Shown in pieces: positions 48,786 to 56,063 of a stretch of DNA of 64,000 bases; the first letter of the stretch is position 1, and each line of letters opens with the position of its first letter. The notes under the pieces are model-generated. The model did no database searches. It was not told the DNA's origin and saw nothing but the letters and a program-made list of their open reading frames with translations. A program made the position numbers and the translations under genes. Source of the stretch: Clostridiaceae bacterium (GTDB taxonomy: Bacteria; Bacillota; Clostridia; SK-Y3); assembly GCA_012735465.1 (NCBI GenBank), contig JAAYHJ010000018.1:1-64000 (forward strand). Direction: 5' to 3'.

Positions 48786-49394
48786 ATGGCATTAGCATTA
48801 ATAAAGTTACCGGTTAATACTTGTAACATGCGAATTGTTACACCAATGTTGAATATTGATTATCCGTTTGTATATGGTATAATCAATCTTATTGCGCAAC
48901 AAAGGATAAACCAGACTATATATAATAAAGTGCTGGAGATGATTAATCAGCTGCAGTATATGGATATTCCTACGTATGTCTCCATGTCCTATGAACTTAA
49001 GACCAACGAAAAAAATGTACTTAGCTTATCCCTGATAGGCTTGGGGGATTTCCGCGGAGCGCATCCCGTCACTTTAGTAAAGTCTTTAAACTTTGATGTA
49101 AATACGGGAAAGAACTATACATTAATAGATTTATTTAAACCAGGTTCCAATTACGTGCAGGTGCTTTCAGATATGGTTGCCCAGCAAATTAAACAAAGGA
49201 ATATTCCTATATTGGATGAGTTTAAAGGGATACGGCCTGACCAGGATTACTATATTGCAGACAGAAATCTGATTTTATATTTTCAACAGGCAGAGATCAC
49301 ACCCTATGCAGCAGGGATACCTTATTTCTCCATACTTATAGAAGATTTGCAGGATATAATAAGTGATACAGGTTTATTGGCCAGGATGATTTAA
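48786..49394 (+). CDS. DUF3298-like protein (RsiV C-terminal domain type)
   Basis: 202 residues without signal peptide. The pattern of IINLIAQQRINQTIY, then GAHPVTLVKSLNFDVNTGK, YTLIDLFKPGSNY and an end with LILYFQQAEITPYAAG matches DUF3298/DUF4163 domains found in RsiV-like anti-sigma factors and lysozyme-binding proteins. Those are usually extracellular, so a lone cytoplasmic copy is odd. AAAGGAAGGG precedes the ATG at 48786. Assignment is from recall of the family pattern. Confidence 0.7.
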   Translation: MALALIKLPVNTCNMRIVTPMLNIDYPFVYGIINLIAQQRINQTIYNKVLEMINQLQYMDIPTYVSMSYELKTNEKNVLSLSLIGLGDFRGAHPVTLVKSLNFDVNTGKNYTLIDLFKPGSNYVQVLSDMVAQQIKQRNIPILDEFKGIRPDQDYYIADRNLILYFQQAEITPYAAGIPYFSILIEDLQDIISDTGLLARMI

Positions 49395-49422
49395 ACTTTT
49401 TAGGAGGGTATTTTCTAATTTC

Positions 49423-49448
49423 AAGGGCACCCGTTAAGGTGTGCCCTT
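49423..49448. terminator. Bidirectional terminator
   Basis: AAGGGCAC, ten bases, GTGCCCTT, between the convergent DUF3298-like gene and the SleB-type gene. Confidence 0.75.
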
Positions 49449-49451
49449 TAT

Positions 49452-50120
49452 CTATTTGGCAAATACATGTTTACCTATACGTTTGACAACAGGACGGCTG
49501 TATATCCAACTATTTGTTGTCTTGGCCGGATTATAATAATAAATGGCTCCGCCGGTGGGGTCCCAGCCGTTTAACGCATCCTGTGCCGCTTTAATAGAAG
49601 TTGTTTCCATCTGGGCATGTATTTGTCCGTCAGTAATTGCAGTAAAAGCACCGGGTTGATAGATTACACCGGCAATGGTATTGGGGAAAGAAGGGTGCTT
49701 CACCCTGTTTAAAACAACTGCCCCTACTGCTACCTGACCTATATAAGGTTCGCCTCTTGCTTCACCGTTAATTACCCGCGCAAGCAGATTTACGTCTCCC
49801 GATCTGCTTGTGGCAACTGTTTGTTGACCGGTCGGAAGACCTAAGGCTGCCAGCGTCTGTGGCCCTGCAATTCCATCAACTTTAAGTCCGTTTTTCCTTT
49901 GAAACTCACGAACTGCCTGCTCTGTTCTCCAACCGTAAATGCCATCAATATTTCCTTTATAGTATCCCCAATTCCTTAATCGGTATTGTATATCTTTTAC
50001 TTCCTGCCCCCGAGACCCATATCGGGATAGGGTATACTCGGTAGTCCAGGTTTTATAGTAATAATAGCAAGCACCCCAGGTAAGGCTAATTATGAGTAAA
50101 GATATAATAAACTTTTTCAT
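49452..50120 (-). CDS. sleB: SleB-type spore cortex-lytic/cell wall hydrolase
   Basis: 222 residues: N-terminal membrane or signal segment (about 3-20), a peptidoglycan-binding domain (about 34-95, GSRGQEVKDIQYRLRNWGYY and AGPQTLAALGL) and a SleB hydrolase domain (LLARVINGEARGEPYIGQVA holding the catalytic glutamate; VLNRVKHPSFPNT). SleB is a lytic transglycosylase that degrades cortex at germination. AAAGGA is spaced for the ATG at 50120; a TTG lies two codons upstream. Paralogues (such as YkvT or CwlJ types) share the fold, so the exact role is likely but not proven. Confidence 0.88.
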   Translation of the reverse strand: MKKFIISLLIISLTWGACYYYYKTWTTEYTLSRYGSRGQEVKDIQYRLRNWGYYKGNIDGIYGWRTEQAVREFQRKNGLKVDGIAGPQTLAALGLPTGQQTVATSRSGDVNLLARVINGEARGEPYIGQVAVGAVVLNRVKHPSFPNTIAGVIYQPGAFTAITDGQIHAQMETTSIKAAQDALNGWDPTGGAIYYYNPAKTTNSWIYSRPVVKRIGKHVFAK

Positions 50121-50344
50121 TATCAACTATCCTTTCTAGCTGCAAGTTTATCATTATCTATTATTTTAAAAACAAGAAAAAGTATGCACAGCTTTTAAAT
50201 GCAATATTATAAAATCAAGGAGCAAATTTTTACACCGATTGCTGATAGTAGTCAAAATACAAAAAAAAAGCTGGTCAATATATGTTTTAACCACAAGTAA
50301 GATCAAATATCATGGTGTAGACAGCTATCAAAGTCTCCTAAATA

Positions 50345-50378
50345 TTATGGGCAAGCTGTGAAAACGGCTTGCCCATAA
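50345..50378. terminator. Hairpin between the sleB and propeller-protein genes
   Basis: TTATGGGCAAGC, ten bases, GCTTGCCCATAA, a perfect 12-bp stem just downstream of the reverse gene ending at 50408. The rest of the 280-bp gap is AT-rich with nothing clear. Confidence 0.6.
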
Positions 50379-50407
50379 CTTTTTGTGTAACAAATACATT
50401 ATTATTT

Positions 50408-51520
50408 TTACTCACCAGTATTTCTATAGCTAATTACATTAGATAATGGATTCTGATTTCCCAAACTATCCCAAACAAATGCTTTAATACTATAACCCTC
50501 TATATCCTTTGGTAAATTTATACTTGTTCCGAATTCAATTGACTGTTCTTTACTCAACTTAATCCTCATCAAAGATAACTGCTCCATCTTATTGCTTTCA
50601 TTATATAGTACAATTAACAAAGTTGCTTGTGATTCTGATGAATCGTTTTTTGTCACTATCGTATTTGCAACAATCATTGTTCCGGGTTGTGGTAATTGAA
50701 TCGGATTATCTAATATATCAGTAAACGTTAGATCACCTACTGTATACGGATCTGGGGTCTGTGGAGGTTCCGGGTCTTCTGGGGTCTGCGGAGGATCGGG
50801 ATCTACCGGAGGTATAGGTGATCCAAATGGGATACCGTATACTATCACTCCATTATCTCCTACCGCAATATAATTATTCCCGTCCCACATAATATCGTTC
50901 AAATTGTTCAATGTACCAGATGGCTTGCTAACCCATTTTTTACCGTCAAACGATTCATATAAGATGCCGTTTTCTCCAACTGCTATGCTCCTATCTTCCC
51001 CATTTACGCTACTTAGGAATGTAATACCCGATGATACCGAGAGTTTTTCCCATATTATCCCATCAATTGAAGTCAGTATAGCACCTGAACCAGATGCTAC
51101 GTATTGAGTCCCATTCCACACAACAGTATTTAAAGATGTATCAACGCCTGATATCTGTTTTGTCCAGTTAACTCCATCACTGGAGGTAAGAATTAAACCA
51201 TATGCTCCAACGGCAACAAATTTATTATTACCATATATTACGCTAAAAATTGAGTAGTTTGTATCGGGCGTTCTCTTTGTCCAGGTTATGCTATCTGTTG
51301 ATGTCAATATTGTACCTGTATTTCCTACGGCAACATATATCTCACCATTATACGTAATGCTTTTAATAAATCCTGTTACATTGGAATTTTGTGGCGTCCA
51401 ATCAGCCCCATCTATTGATGTCAGAATAATACCATTATATCCTGTACATATAAATTGCCTTCCATCCCAAATTACATCATAAAGGTCATTCGTTGTTCCA
51501 GAGTTTACACTTTTCCACAC
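50408..51520 (-). CDS. Beta-propeller and C-terminal part of an exported protein, cut off by an upstream in-frame TAA
   Basis: 370 codons in the same frame as the gene ending at 51539, separated only by TAA and six sense codons. It holds six blades of about 42 residues, each with a W(T/K/E) start and a G-ILTS-DG turn, e.g. GIILTSIDGADWTP; with the blade cut by the TAA this makes seven, the usual number for a closed propeller. A Pro-rich linker (about 234-258) and a roughly 105-residue terminal domain (YTVGDLTFTDI to the end) follow. It has no signal peptide and no ribosome site at the GTG, so alone it would not be exported. The terminal domain recurs in the protein at 58231-60474. Confidence 0.75.
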   Translation of the reverse strand: MWKSVNSGTTNDLYDVIWDGRQFICTGYNGIILTSIDGADWTPQNSNVTGFIKSITYNGEIYVAVGNTGTILTSTDSITWTKRTPDTNYSIFSVIYGNNKFVAVGAYGLILTSSDGVNWTKQISGVDTSLNTVVWNGTQYVASGSGAILTSIDGIIWEKLSVSSGITFLSSVNGEDRSIAVGENGILYESFDGKKWVSKPSGTLNNLNDIMWDGNNYIAVGDNGVIVYGIPFGSPIPPVDPDPPQTPEDPEPPQTPDPYTVGDLTFTDILDNPIQLPQPGTMIVANTIVTKNDSSESQATLLIVLYNESNKMEQLSLMRIKLSKEQSIEFGTSINLPKDIEGYSIKAFVWDSLGNQNPLSNVISYRNTGE

Positions 51521-51538
51521 TTTACAATCATCTGATAT

Positions 51539-53404
51539 TTATATAGCACCTGCAGTTCCTACAGCAACATATTTATCATTCCCTTGTGTAATTGCATACA
51601 AATTTCCTGTAGATGACAATGTATTTGTCCAATTAATTCCGCTCTCGTTATCGTTATAAAAAGAAGTAAAATAGTCATGGTAACCGCCACATTCAATATC
51701 GCTTGACAGAGATTTAATTAATAATTTACCTCCGGCAGGAATTTCAATTTTAGAACCATAGGTCGACGTTTTATTTAAAACCTCGGTTCCATTACTATCA
51801 TAAGCATAAACATCAATCCGTTTACTTGAACTACTTGTAGTTAATACTGGAAGATTTACTGAAGCAGTATTAATAAAGGTATACGTTTCGCCTGGTTTTA
51901 TTGTTGCTTTACTTAATGCAGGCTCATTACTTTTTTGGGATGTAAAAAATTTATAATATCCACCAAAATACGTATTGTTGGTTAATGATGTTATAATCAT
52001 TCGACCTCCAGCTGGTAGTGTAATACTTCCTGATACAACTCCTGATCCATTATTAAGACCTTGACCGTATACTGTACCATCGCTGTTGTATATCGCATAA
52101 TCATATCTACCCGAATTAGCTGAGTACATCATTTCATGTTCGACCGTATCATTATTTTTAAACTCATAACTTGCTCCTGGTTTTAGCGTAACCGCTCTCA
52201 ATGCCGGCTCATCGCTTTTTTTGGCTGTAAAAAATTTATAGTATCCAGCAAAACTTCTACTATCGTTTAATGGTGTTACAACCACTCTACCTCCAGCAGG
52301 TATTGTAAGACTGGCTAATTTGCAATAAATATCTTGTTTGTATTCTGTCCCGTCGCTGTTGTATATCGCATAATTATAATATTCACTCAAAGAAAGTGGA
52401 GTCATTAATTCATGCTCTACTCTATCAGTATTTATAAACTCATAACTTTCTCCTGGGTTTACCGCAACTCTTCTCAATGCTGGATCATTACTTTTTTCTG
52501 TTACAAAGAAATTATAATAACCACCAAAATCCATATCAACGGTTGTCGGTGTTACAATCACTCTACCTCCGGCAGGTATTGTAAGACTGGCTGATAAACT
52601 ATTCATTACTTGATTGTATGCTGTACCATCACTGTTGTATATCGCATAATCAAATCGAGTAGTTGATACATTAACATTAGTTCGTATTTCATGTTCCTCT
52701 ATATCGGTATTTATAAACTCATAGCTTTCTCCTACTTTTACCGTAACCCTTCTTAACGCTGGATCACTACTTTTTTCTACTACAAAAAAATTATAATATC
52801 CACCAAAATCTATATTACCATTTAATGATGTTACAATCAATCTACCCCCAGCGGGTACTGTAATTGAGCTTGTATAACCGTTATTTATTTTTTGATCGTA
52901 TTCTTTTCCATTACGTGTATATATCGCATAATCAAATTTATTCGAGCTACTACTGCCTTCATTCACAATTTGATGTGAAACTGTATCATTATTTATAAAT
53001 GCATAACTTTCTCCTGCTTTTACCGTAACCCTGCTTAATGCCGGCTCATTACTAATACTACTAATAATATATAAATTATCTATTCTGCACGCTATTTGTC
53101 CTTTTTGTCCTGTGATTACTAAACGGCCCTTTGCCGGTATTGTCAAACTTGAAGTCGATACGGAAATCCCTTGTTTGTTTTCAGTACCATCTTGATTGTA
53201 AATCGCATAGTCATAGGATTTTTCTGATCCAGATAATGTGATTGAAATTGAACGGGCCGAAGTATCATTGTTTATAAATTCATAGCTTTCTTCCGGATTA
53301 ATATTAATAACCGTTGTCTCTGCACATGCTTCATCGTGAATAAAAATAAAACATGCGACACACATAATGGTTAATACTAGCAATGTTTTTTTAATATTTC
53401 TCAT
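51539..53404 (-). CDS. Exported protein of six ~90-residue repeats, N-terminal part of an interrupted gene
   Basis: 621 residues. A signal peptide (1-28, cut near CAE) is followed by six copies of a domain of about 90 residues: a GESYEFINTD-like start, a DYAIYNSDGT core, an IPAGGRVIVT strand and a FGGYYNFF end, with (N/D)(E/D)PAL-R joining them. After repeat 6 the first propeller blade begins (INWTNTLSS, KYVAVGTAGAI) and is cut by TAA at 51539-51541; the next codons, ISDDCKVWKSVNSG, complete the blade. The original gene spans 50408-53404, 998 codons. The reverse-strand ATG follows AAGGAGGA. Function unknown; surface recognition by inference. Confidence 0.8.
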   Translation of the reverse strand: MRNIKKTLLVLTIMCVACFIFIHDEACAETTVININPEESYEFINNDTSARSISITLSGSEKSYDYAIYNQDGTENKQGISVSTSSLTIPAKGRLVITGQKGQIACRIDNLYIISSISNEPALSRVTVKAGESYAFINNDTVSHQIVNEGSSSSNKFDYAIYTRNGKEYDQKINNGYTSSITVPAGGRLIVTSLNGNIDFGGYYNFFVVEKSSDPALRRVTVKVGESYEFINTDIEEHEIRTNVNVSTTRFDYAIYNSDGTAYNQVMNSLSASLTIPAGGRVIVTPTTVDMDFGGYYNFFVTEKSNDPALRRVAVNPGESYEFINTDRVEHELMTPLSLSEYYNYAIYNSDGTEYKQDIYCKLASLTIPAGGRVVVTPLNDSRSFAGYYKFFTAKKSDEPALRAVTLKPGASYEFKNNDTVEHEMMYSANSGRYDYAIYNSDGTVYGQGLNNGSGVVSGSITLPAGGRMIITSLTNNTYFGGYYKFFTSQKSNEPALSKATIKPGETYTFINTASVNLPVLTTSSSSKRIDVYAYDSNGTEVLNKTSTYGSKIEIPAGGKLLIKSLSSDIECGGYHDYFTSFYNDNESGINWTNTLSSTGNLYAITQGNDKYVAVGTAGAI

Positions 53405-53528
53405 ACTTATCCTCCTTCTTTACATATTCTCCATATAGTCATATCTCCCCCCAGGTATTGCTTGGCCCATCAGTTAAAAATTTGCTTTAGACAAACCAAC
53501 ACCTTATAATAGATATGAATTTGGCTTT

Positions 53529-53566
53529 ATTTACATGATTTATTATATCATGAATAACATGTAAAT
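53529..53566 (-). promoter_or_regulatory. Dyad over a possible promoter of the six-repeat protein gene
   Basis: ATTTACATG and CATGTAAAT, 9-bp perfect arms 20 bases apart, enclose a reverse-strand TATAAT. The inner part also pairs (ATGAT/ATCAT). It lies about 130 bases before the gene start and looks like an operator. Confidence 0.4.
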
Positions 53567-53891
53567 AGCGCCAAAAAACAATACAAAATATCATCAATTT
53601 ACAGTAAAATATTGAGACTTACATATTTTATAAAATGGTAATTATCAAGTACAAATATATTTTAAGAAGTCAGTTAAGTCCCTGCCTGATCCAGACGATT
53701 TACCTGATACACAGAAAATTTCATGTCCCAATATTGAATAAAATCTAATCATTAAATGATTCTATAAAATTGTTTACTTTTATGTTCTCTTTTGTAAACA
53801 ATACTTTATCGCAATAAAATTTTTATAACAATAAGATTTAATTGTATAAATAGTTACAAGTATTTAAGTCAGTGCCGGTGTAAAATTTCCT

Positions 53892-53929
53892 AAAAAAAGG
53901 CTGAAAAGTGTATATTTCAGCCCCTTTTT
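53892..53929 (-). terminator. Terminator after the VOC gene (reverse)
   Basis: GGCTGAAA/TTTCAGCC with outer A/T pairs; on the reverse strand a run of seven T follows the stem. Confidence 0.75.
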
Positions 53930-53946
53930 GTTCTTATTATTTCTTA

Positions 53947-54324
53947 TTATATTGTAATTTCCACCCTATTCCCATCCGGATCACTAATCACACTTTCAAA
54001 ATACCCATCTCCCGTAACCCTTGGTTCACTTAAAACCTTATATCCTTCGTCTCTTAGCCTATTAGTTAGAGATTCCACATCCTCTTTACTTCCTACACTT
54101 ATTGCAAAATGTGCTAATCCTATACCATTATTCGTCTGTTCAACAATGCCCGGCATTTGTATTATTTCTAATCTACAACCCTCTTTAAATTCCAAAAAAT
54201 ATGATTGAAATCCCGTCTTTTTGTTGGTATAAAGAAGACCGGCCTTAGCCCCAAAATACTTTACATAAAAATTTTTTAATCTCTCCAAATTCACTGTCCA
54301 TATTGCTATATGCTCTATCCTCAT
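53947..54324 (-). CDS. VOC (glyoxalase/bleomycin-resistance) family protein
   Basis: 125 residues with the paired beta-alpha-beta3 pattern: IEHIAIWTVNLERLKNFYV at the start, LAHFAISVGSKEDVESL in the middle and SDPDGNRVEIT at the end. Metal-binding positions (His4, Glu near 53, His near 76, Glu near 122) look conserved, so it may be a lyase or a small-molecule binder. AGAAGGTGA precedes the ATG. Last of three reverse genes; the 133-base gap to the next leaves co-transcription uncertain. Confidence 0.85.
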   Translation of the reverse strand: MRIEHIAIWTVNLERLKNFYVKYFGAKAGLLYTNKKTGFQSYFLEFKEGCRLEIIQMPGIVEQTNNGIGLAHFAISVGSKEDVESLTNRLRDEGYKVLSEPRVTGDGYFESVISDPDGNRVEITI

Positions 54325-54457
54325 GAATTTTCACCTTCTAAAATAATGTTGTTTTTATTCATTCTTTCTGTTCCCGTTTCTTGGTTTTTCTCTCAACTTT
54401 ACTTTGCTCGTGCTGTAGCCTTAAGGTGTGATACTCAAAAATTCATTTATAATAATC

Positions 54458-54946
54458 TTATAAATTTTTAGCTTTGGCGTATTCCTTAGCTTCTTTGCCG
54501 GTTATATGTTCTACATCAATTGCAACAATATAGGCTTTACTGCATCTGTTTATTTCATTTTGTTTGACTTCTTCAGGCTGGTCTCCCGAATACTTTTCAA
54601 CTAAAGCTTTAAAAGCTTCCTGATATTCATTACCTTCTGTAATTCTTGCTTTTCCAAAGGCAATGACGCTTCGAAAATAACTTGTAAATTCCTTGCTGAT
54701 GATCGTATCTTCATCTATTACCGAAAAAGAAACCTTTGGATTCTTCATAATAGCATCTATTTTATGTCCTTCTTTTGCGGTATGGAAGTATATTTTTCCA
54801 TTAAAATATACATAATTGAGGGGAACTGCATAGGGATAACCCTCGTCACCTATGCATGCCAAAACACCATTTGTACATCTATCCATTACAGCTACAGTCT
54901 CTTCCATTGATAACAATTGTTTAATTCTCCTCATTTCTCTAAACAT
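54458..54946 (-). CDS. Pyridoxamine 5'-phosphate oxidase-like flavin-binding protein (NimA type)
   Basis: 162 residues of the split-barrel flavoprotein family: MEETVAVMDRCTNGVLACIG, YPYAVPLNYVYFNGKIYFH, GHKIDAIMKNPKVSFSVID. Relatives include NimA-type nitroimidazole reductases and other FMN-binding oxidoreductases. GAGGAG precedes the ATG. It lies 45 bases after the RibD-C gene and is probably co-transcribed. Confidence 0.87.
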   Translation of the reverse strand: MFREMRRIKQLLSMEETVAVMDRCTNGVLACIGDEGYPYAVPLNYVYFNGKIYFHTAKEGHKIDAIMKNPKVSFSVIDEDTIISKEFTSYFRSVIAFGKARITEGNEYQEAFKALVEKYSGDQPEEVKQNEINRCSKAYIVAIDVEHITGKEAKEYAKAKNL

Positions 54947-54991
54947 TGTTTGTCTCCTCTCTGTACCCCAACATACCCTCTGCTGTACTAT

Positions 54992-55708
54992 TTATTTCTT
55001 TGTATAAATAAGCCAAAGGCCATTGTCTCTTAATATTTTTACCTGTTTTAAGTTAAATGATTTTACAGACACATCTTTTGTGGCATATTTCCCTGTTTTG
55101 AAAAGCGGGATGGCACTTTCATTGCATTCGGCTGCAGGTATTACCACAAGGCTGATCTCATCGATCAAATCCTCCTCAAAAAAAGATCCATTTACAATTC
55201 CTCCGCCCTCCAGCAACAGCTTTTCAATCCCAAACAAGCTTTTAAGCTTTTTGAGAACAATTGTAAGATCCAATTCGGTTTCACCGCCGAAGATATAGGA
55301 AACGCCCTTCTCCCGTAAATGCGCCAGAAAGGCATCCGAAACGCTTTCTGTAAGCACCTCTATGATATGAGCTCCATTATAACCTTCGTCCGGATCGGAA
55401 ATTGCACCACCACTCCACCACAGCTTTCCTTTCGGATCTACTGCAACTGCATAAAACTCCGCTTTATGTGCGATATAGTCTTTCCGCTCAATCGACGGGC
55501 CGTCATAATCCTTAGAAATAACAGGCGGCTGTGGGAAGCCTACCTCCATCGTCACCCTGCCGCAGAGAAAGCCATCAGCACCATATTCCCTATGTATTCT
55601 GAAATAGTCCTCAATAAAATTGCTGTATTCGTCTTTGTCCAAAAAATCTCCGGTCACCTTTCCGTCCAGCGAAGTTACCATATGGCATATGATATATGGT
55701 CTTTCCAT
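54992..55708 (-). CDS. RibD C-terminal-domain (dihydrofolate reductase-like) protein
   Basis: 238 residues with ICHMVTSLDGKVTGDFLDKD, GADGFLCGRVTMEVG and IEKLLLEGGGIVNGSFFEE, the marks of RibD-C reductases that use NAD(P)H. It lacks the deaminase half of RibD, so a stand-alone reductase, perhaps not in riboflavin synthesis. GAGGAGG precedes the ATG. First gene of the reverse cassette, behind a MerR-type promoter. Confidence 0.87.
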   Translation of the reverse strand: MERPYIICHMVTSLDGKVTGDFLDKDEYSNFIEDYFRIHREYGADGFLCGRVTMEVGFPQPPVISKDYDGPSIERKDYIAHKAEFYAVAVDPKGKLWWSGGAISDPDEGYNGAHIIEVLTESVSDAFLAHLREKGVSYIFGGETELDLTIVLKKLKSLFGIEKLLLEGGGIVNGSFFEEDLIDEISLVVIPAAECNESAIPLFKTGKYATKDVSVKSFNLKQVKILRDNGLWLIYTKK

Positions 55709-55762
55709 AACACTCCTCCTCTATTTTATAGGTTTACGCATACACCCATACGTATTACTATC

Positions 55763-55793
55763 ATAATAAACCTAAAAGTTGACTCTAAGTCAA
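55763..55793 (-). promoter_or_regulatory. MerR-type promoter and operator of the reductase cassette
   Basis: On the reverse strand TTGACT, a 19-base spacer, TATTAT. The spacer carries a dyad (CTTAGAGT-CA-ACTTTTAG) centred as in MerR-family operators, where an overlong spacer is corrected by the activator. About 55 bases before the RibD-C start. No merR gene is in the window. Confidence 0.65.
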
Positions 55794-55970
55794 GAGTTTT
55801 TAAAAGTTTTAATAAGAAGAAACTCAGCTAGGCAGACTATCCTCTTAGGCTGCGACACGGTTTAAAATCTCCTCTTATGTGATTGATTTTGCTCATTTAT
55901 AGATTTCTATTTTAATTGATGGAAGCTGAATGCAATAGGTTAGCTATCTTGAAAATTGTCCTTGTAGTTC

Positions 55971-55999
55971 TTTACATTACTGTTGAACGATGGGATAAT
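55971..55999 (+). promoter_or_regulatory. Sigma-A promoter of the O-antigen-ligase-like gene
   Basis: TTTACA, 17 bases, GATAAT: five of six matches in both boxes. It overlaps the first upstream in-frame ATG (55983), which supports the later TTG start at 56064. The rest of the 355-bp divergent gap holds the MerR-type promoter and nothing else obvious. Confidence 0.6.
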
Positions 56000-56063
56000 A
56001 TGTGTTAATATGAACTGGGGAGTATTGACATTTTTATCGGGTAATGTGAGGGGAGTAATTATT

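Larger units (their letters stand above)
53405..53946. other. AT-rich intergenic region of about 540 bases
   Basis: No gene seen. It holds the promoter region of the six-repeat gene (reverse, with a dyad at 53529-53566), AT-rich sequence from 53600 to 53880 with no recognisable structure, and the terminator of the VOC gene at 53892-53929. Confidence 0.5.

Noticed and set aside
51539-53404. Repeated sequence blocks as a CRISPR array
   Set aside because: The repeats are diverged protein domains of about 270 bp in one frame, with no short identical repeat and spacer pattern. No CRISPR array was seen anywhere.
55763-55793. Mobile-element end suggested by the dyad near 55770-55790
   Set aside because: The layout of -35, 19-base spacer and -10 explains it as a MerR-type promoter, and there is no transposase or target duplication.
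55319-55831. A 170-codon forward frame opposite the RibD-C gene
   Set aside because: It overlaps a clear reverse gene, lacks a ribosome site and shows no family features.
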